This document shows positions 62,027 to 64,000 of a stretch of 64,000 nt of DNA, one piece after another. Source of the stretch: Pseudomonas fulva (GTDB taxonomy: Bacteria > Pseudomonadota > Gammaproteobacteria > Pseudomonadales > Pseudomonadaceae). The notes beneath the pieces were generated by a model. It was not told the origin of the DNA. It made no database searches and saw only the letters and a program-made list of their open reading frames with translations. The number at the start of each line of letters is the position of its first letter. Position 1 is the first letter of the stretch. The position numbers were made by a program, and so were the translations under genes. The stretch spans positions 17,781 through 81,780 of the forward strand of contig NZ_JADNYP010000020.1 in assembly GCF_015680705.1 (NCBI RefSeq), written 5' to 3'.

Positions 62027-63184
62027 TCAGCAGGTCGTTGCCTCGGCAGGCGAGACGATGCTGGTCTTGCCACCGCGTGAGCGTCCCGAACTCAGGTAGG
62101 CCGCGATCGACTCCTGGGTGACCTCGCCCAGGAACACCCGCTCGGCATCGAGTACCGGCAGCCAGGCGCGGTTGAACTCGTACATGCGCGACAGCAGGAT
62201 GCGCAGGTGCTCGTCGTGCGCGGCGGTGGCGTTGAACGAACGCAGGAAGTCGCCGCAAGTGCCTTGCTGGCGATGCATGTCGCGCCGGCGCACATAGCCC
62301 AGCGCCCTGTTCCGGGCATCGGTGACCACCACGTAGCGGCGGTCATGCTCGTCCAGCAGCTCGAGCGCCTCGTTGACCGGCGTTTCGGGGCTGAGCGCCG
62401 GCGCGTTGTCTGCCGCATCCTCGGCGCGCACCAGCAACAGGCGCTTGAGGGTGCTGTCCTGGCCGACGAAGTTGCTGACGAAATCATCCACCGGATGGGC
62501 CAGCAAGGTATCCGGATGGTCGAGCTGGAGCAGCTTGCCGGCGCGGAAGATGGCGATCTTGTCGCCCAGTTTGATCGCTTCGTCGATATCGTGGCTGACC
62601 ATGATCACGGTCTTGTTCAAGGCCCGCTGCATTTCGAAGAACTCGTTCTGGATCATCTCGCGGTTGATCGGGTCGACCGCGCCGAACGGCTCGTCCATCA
62701 GCAGGACCGGCGCCTCGGCGGCCAGTGCGCGAATCACGCCGATGCGCTGCTGCTGGCCACCGGACAGCTCGCGCGGATAGCGCTGCAGGTACTGCTTGGG
62801 CTCGAGCTTGATCATGCTCATCAGTTCGCGGGCGCGCTCGTGGCAGCGCTGCTTGTCCCAGCCGAGCAGGCGCGGGACCACGGTGATGTTCTCCTCGATG
62901 GTCATGTTGGGAAACAGGCCGATCTGCTGGATCACATAGCCGATGTGCCGGCGCAAGGTCACCTCGTCCAGGCCGCTGGTGTCTTCGCCGTTGATCAGCA
63001 CCTTGCCCGAAGTCGGCGCGATCAGGCGGTTGATCATCTTCAGCGTGGTGCTCTTGCCGCAACCCGATGGGCCGAGGAAGACGCAGATTTCACCTTCGTT
63101 GACGGTCAGGCTGACCGAATCGACGGCCTTGATGTCCTTGCCGTTGCTGTTGAAGGTCTTGCTGAGGTTCTGCAATTCGATCAT
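62027..63184 (-). CDS. Osmoprotectant ABC transporter ATP-binding protein (OpuCA/ProV-like)
   Basis: A 385-residue ATPase. Walker A GPSGCGKST is at residues 38-46, the signature LSGGQQQR near 142-149, and Walker B LLMDEPFGAVD near 159-169. The C-terminal tail (about 255-375) carries two CBS-type segments (VNEALELLDEHDRRYVVVTD), which sense ionic strength in OpuA/OpuC relatives. It overlaps the permease gene by four bases. Glycine betaine/choline-type substrates are inferred. Confidence 0.94.
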   Translation of the reverse strand: MIELQNLSKTFNSNGKDIKAVDSVSLTVNEGEICVFLGPSGCGKSTTLKMINRLIAPTSGKVLINGEDTSGLDEVTLRRHIGYVIQQIGLFPNMTIEENITVVPRLLGWDKQRCHERARELMSMIKLEPKQYLQRYPRELSGGQQQRIGVIRALAAEAPVLLMDEPFGAVDPINREMIQNEFFEMQRALNKTVIMVSHDIDEAIKLGDKIAIFRAGKLLQLDHPDTLLAHPVDDFVSNFVGQDSTLKRLLLVRAEDAADNAPALSPETPVNEALELLDEHDRRYVVVTDARNRALGYVRRRDMHRQQGTCGDFLRSFNATAAHDEHLRILLSRMYEFNRAWLPVLDAERVFLGEVTQESIAAYLSSGRSRGGKTSIVSPAEATTC

Positions 63185-63834
63185 GGGCGAAGTCCTTCTG
63201 GGGTGAGGGCACGTTGCAAGGTCTGCAGGAGCAGGTCGGCGATGATCGCCAGGAGGCTGACTAGGACGGCGCCGACCAGCAGCATCGACATGTCGCTGCG
63301 GCTGATGGAAGTGAGGATGAGCACGCCGAGGCCACCGGCGCCGATGGTCGCGGCGATGGTCATGACGCCGATGTTCATGACCACCGCGGTGCGCACCCCG
63401 GCGAGGATCACCGGGACCGCGATGGGCAGCTCCACCATGCGCAGGCGCTGGCCGAAGGTCATGCCGATGCCGCGCGCGGCTTCGCGGATGCCGGGCTCGA
63501 CATTGGTCAGGGCCAGGTAGGTATTGCGCAGGATCGGCAGCAGCGAATAGAGGAATACCGCCGTGATGGCCGGCAGCGGCCCCAGGCCCTGGCCGAACTT
63601 GGAGTAGAAAGGCAGCAGCAGGCCGAACAGGGCGATCGAGGGTATGGTCAGCAGCACGGTGGCGCAGGCTTGCAGAGGGCCGGCCAGGACCGGAAAGCGC
63701 GTCATCAGGATGCCCAGCGGCACGCCGATGAGGATCGCCAGGCCGACAGCGATGCCGACCAAGGTCACGTGCTGCCAGGTCAGTTGCAGCACCTGGGCCC
63801 AGTCGAGGTGGGCGAAGGTATCGAGCAAGCTCAT
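63181..63834 (-). CDS. Osmoprotectant ABC transporter permease (OpuCB-like)
   Basis: A 217-residue permease with about six membrane helices and the EAA loop around EAARGIGMTFGQRLRMVELP, which contacts the ATPase. It is coupled by four-base overlaps to the ATPase gene downstream and to the binding-protein gene upstream. Family and role follow from this order. Confidence 0.93.
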   Translation of the reverse strand: MSLLDTFAHLDWAQVLQLTWQHVTLVGIAVGLAILIGVPLGILMTRFPVLAGPLQACATVLLTIPSIALFGLLLPFYSKFGQGLGPLPAITAVFLYSLLPILRNTYLALTNVEPGIREAARGIGMTFGQRLRMVELPIAVPVILAGVRTAVVMNIGVMTIAATIGAGGLGVLILTSISRSDMSMLLVGAVLVSLLAIIADLLLQTLQRALTPEGLRP

Positions 63835-63946
63835 GGGCGCACCTCGCTCAATGGATGCTCGCGCAGGAAGGCCGCGGCCACGCTGGAGGGGTTCTGGTGC
63901 TCGACATCGACCTTGGCGTTGAGCTGGCGCATGGTTTCGTCGTCGC
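63831..63946 (-). CDS. Osmoprotectant-binding protein, C-terminal fragment
   Basis: The last 38 or so residues of a substrate-binding protein (DDETMRQLNAKVDVEHQNP, then SVAAAFLREHPLSEVRP) read in-frame up to a TGA that overlaps the permease ATG. The rest is lost in the corrupted end of the sequence. This ending is typical of OpuCC/YehZ-type glycine betaine-binding proteins. Confidence 0.8.
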
Positions 63947-64000
63947 GGGGGGGGGGCCCCCGGGCCCCCCCCGCCGGCCCCGGGGGGGTTGGGGCCCCGC
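63947..64000. other. Low-complexity G/C run, likely sequencing or assembly artefact
   Basis: From 63947 the sequence is long homopolymer runs of G and C with only two T bases. It breaks the reading frame of the binding-protein gene, which is normal until 63946. This looks like a bad contig end and should not be annotated. Confidence 0.85.

Noticed and set aside
61723..62121. Short plus-strand open frame in the speC upstream region
   Set aside because: Composition is not protein-like, no ribosome site, and it runs into the opposite-strand ABC ATPase gene.

Overview
The window is a high-GC bacterial chromosome segment, most likely from the Pseudomonas putida group. The isc cluster, petABC-sspAB, the fused cysNC, the AlgW protease, the mdeA-like methionine gamma-lyase beside an Lrp-type regulator, and a P. 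putida-style REP pair near 26911-26999 all point there. No rRNA, tRNA, insertion sequence, prophage or CRISPR array was seen. Almost all of the sequence is core housekeeping DNA on well-packed operons.

Bases 3-9663 carry two envelope efflux systems. The first is an outer-membrane channel (cut by the window edge), a FUSC pump, a DUF1656 peptide and a HlyD adaptor. After a divergent universal stress protein comes a LysR regulator followed by an MFS pump, HlyD adaptor and NodT lipoprotein. Bases 9712-14316 hold two SDR oxidoreductases, a small membrane protein, YaaA and a degenerate NodB-type deacetylase. Bases 14440-21843 hold PhoH behind a structured leader, moaC-moaD-moaE, a NIF3 protein, AlgW, an esterase and RhlB. 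Bases 22056-26896 are a sulfur block: cysD, cysNC, then mdeR/mdeA. Bases 27058-31903 hold YhcB, a hydrolase, trpS with an extra C-terminal domain, zapE and a GlxA-type regulator. Bases 32242-37175 are rplM-rpsI, the cytochrome bc1 operon and sspAB.

From 37227 the genes are suhB, trmJ, cysE, the complete iscRSUA-hscBA-fdx-iscX cluster, ndk, and the conserved rlmN-pilF-rodZ-ispG-hisS-yfgM-bamB-der series. A methionine-type aminotransferase and an omega-amidase (a keto-acid salvage pair) follow, then a PepSY-flavoreductase, an unknown protein, an ornithine/lysine decarboxylase, and an ABC osmoprotectant importer that runs off the window. The last 54 bases are almost pure G/C runs and look like a bad contig end.

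I did not find a convincing new multi-gene system. The most interesting signals are regulatory: a shared LysR-type operator in front of the regulator and its efflux operon, a terminator-like hairpin whose loop is the ndk -10 box, a structured leader before phoH, a hairpin abutting the TTG start of trmJ, and the dyad between mdeR and mdeA. At the protein level, the altered catalytic motif in the NodB protein and the added domain on TrpS deserve a look.
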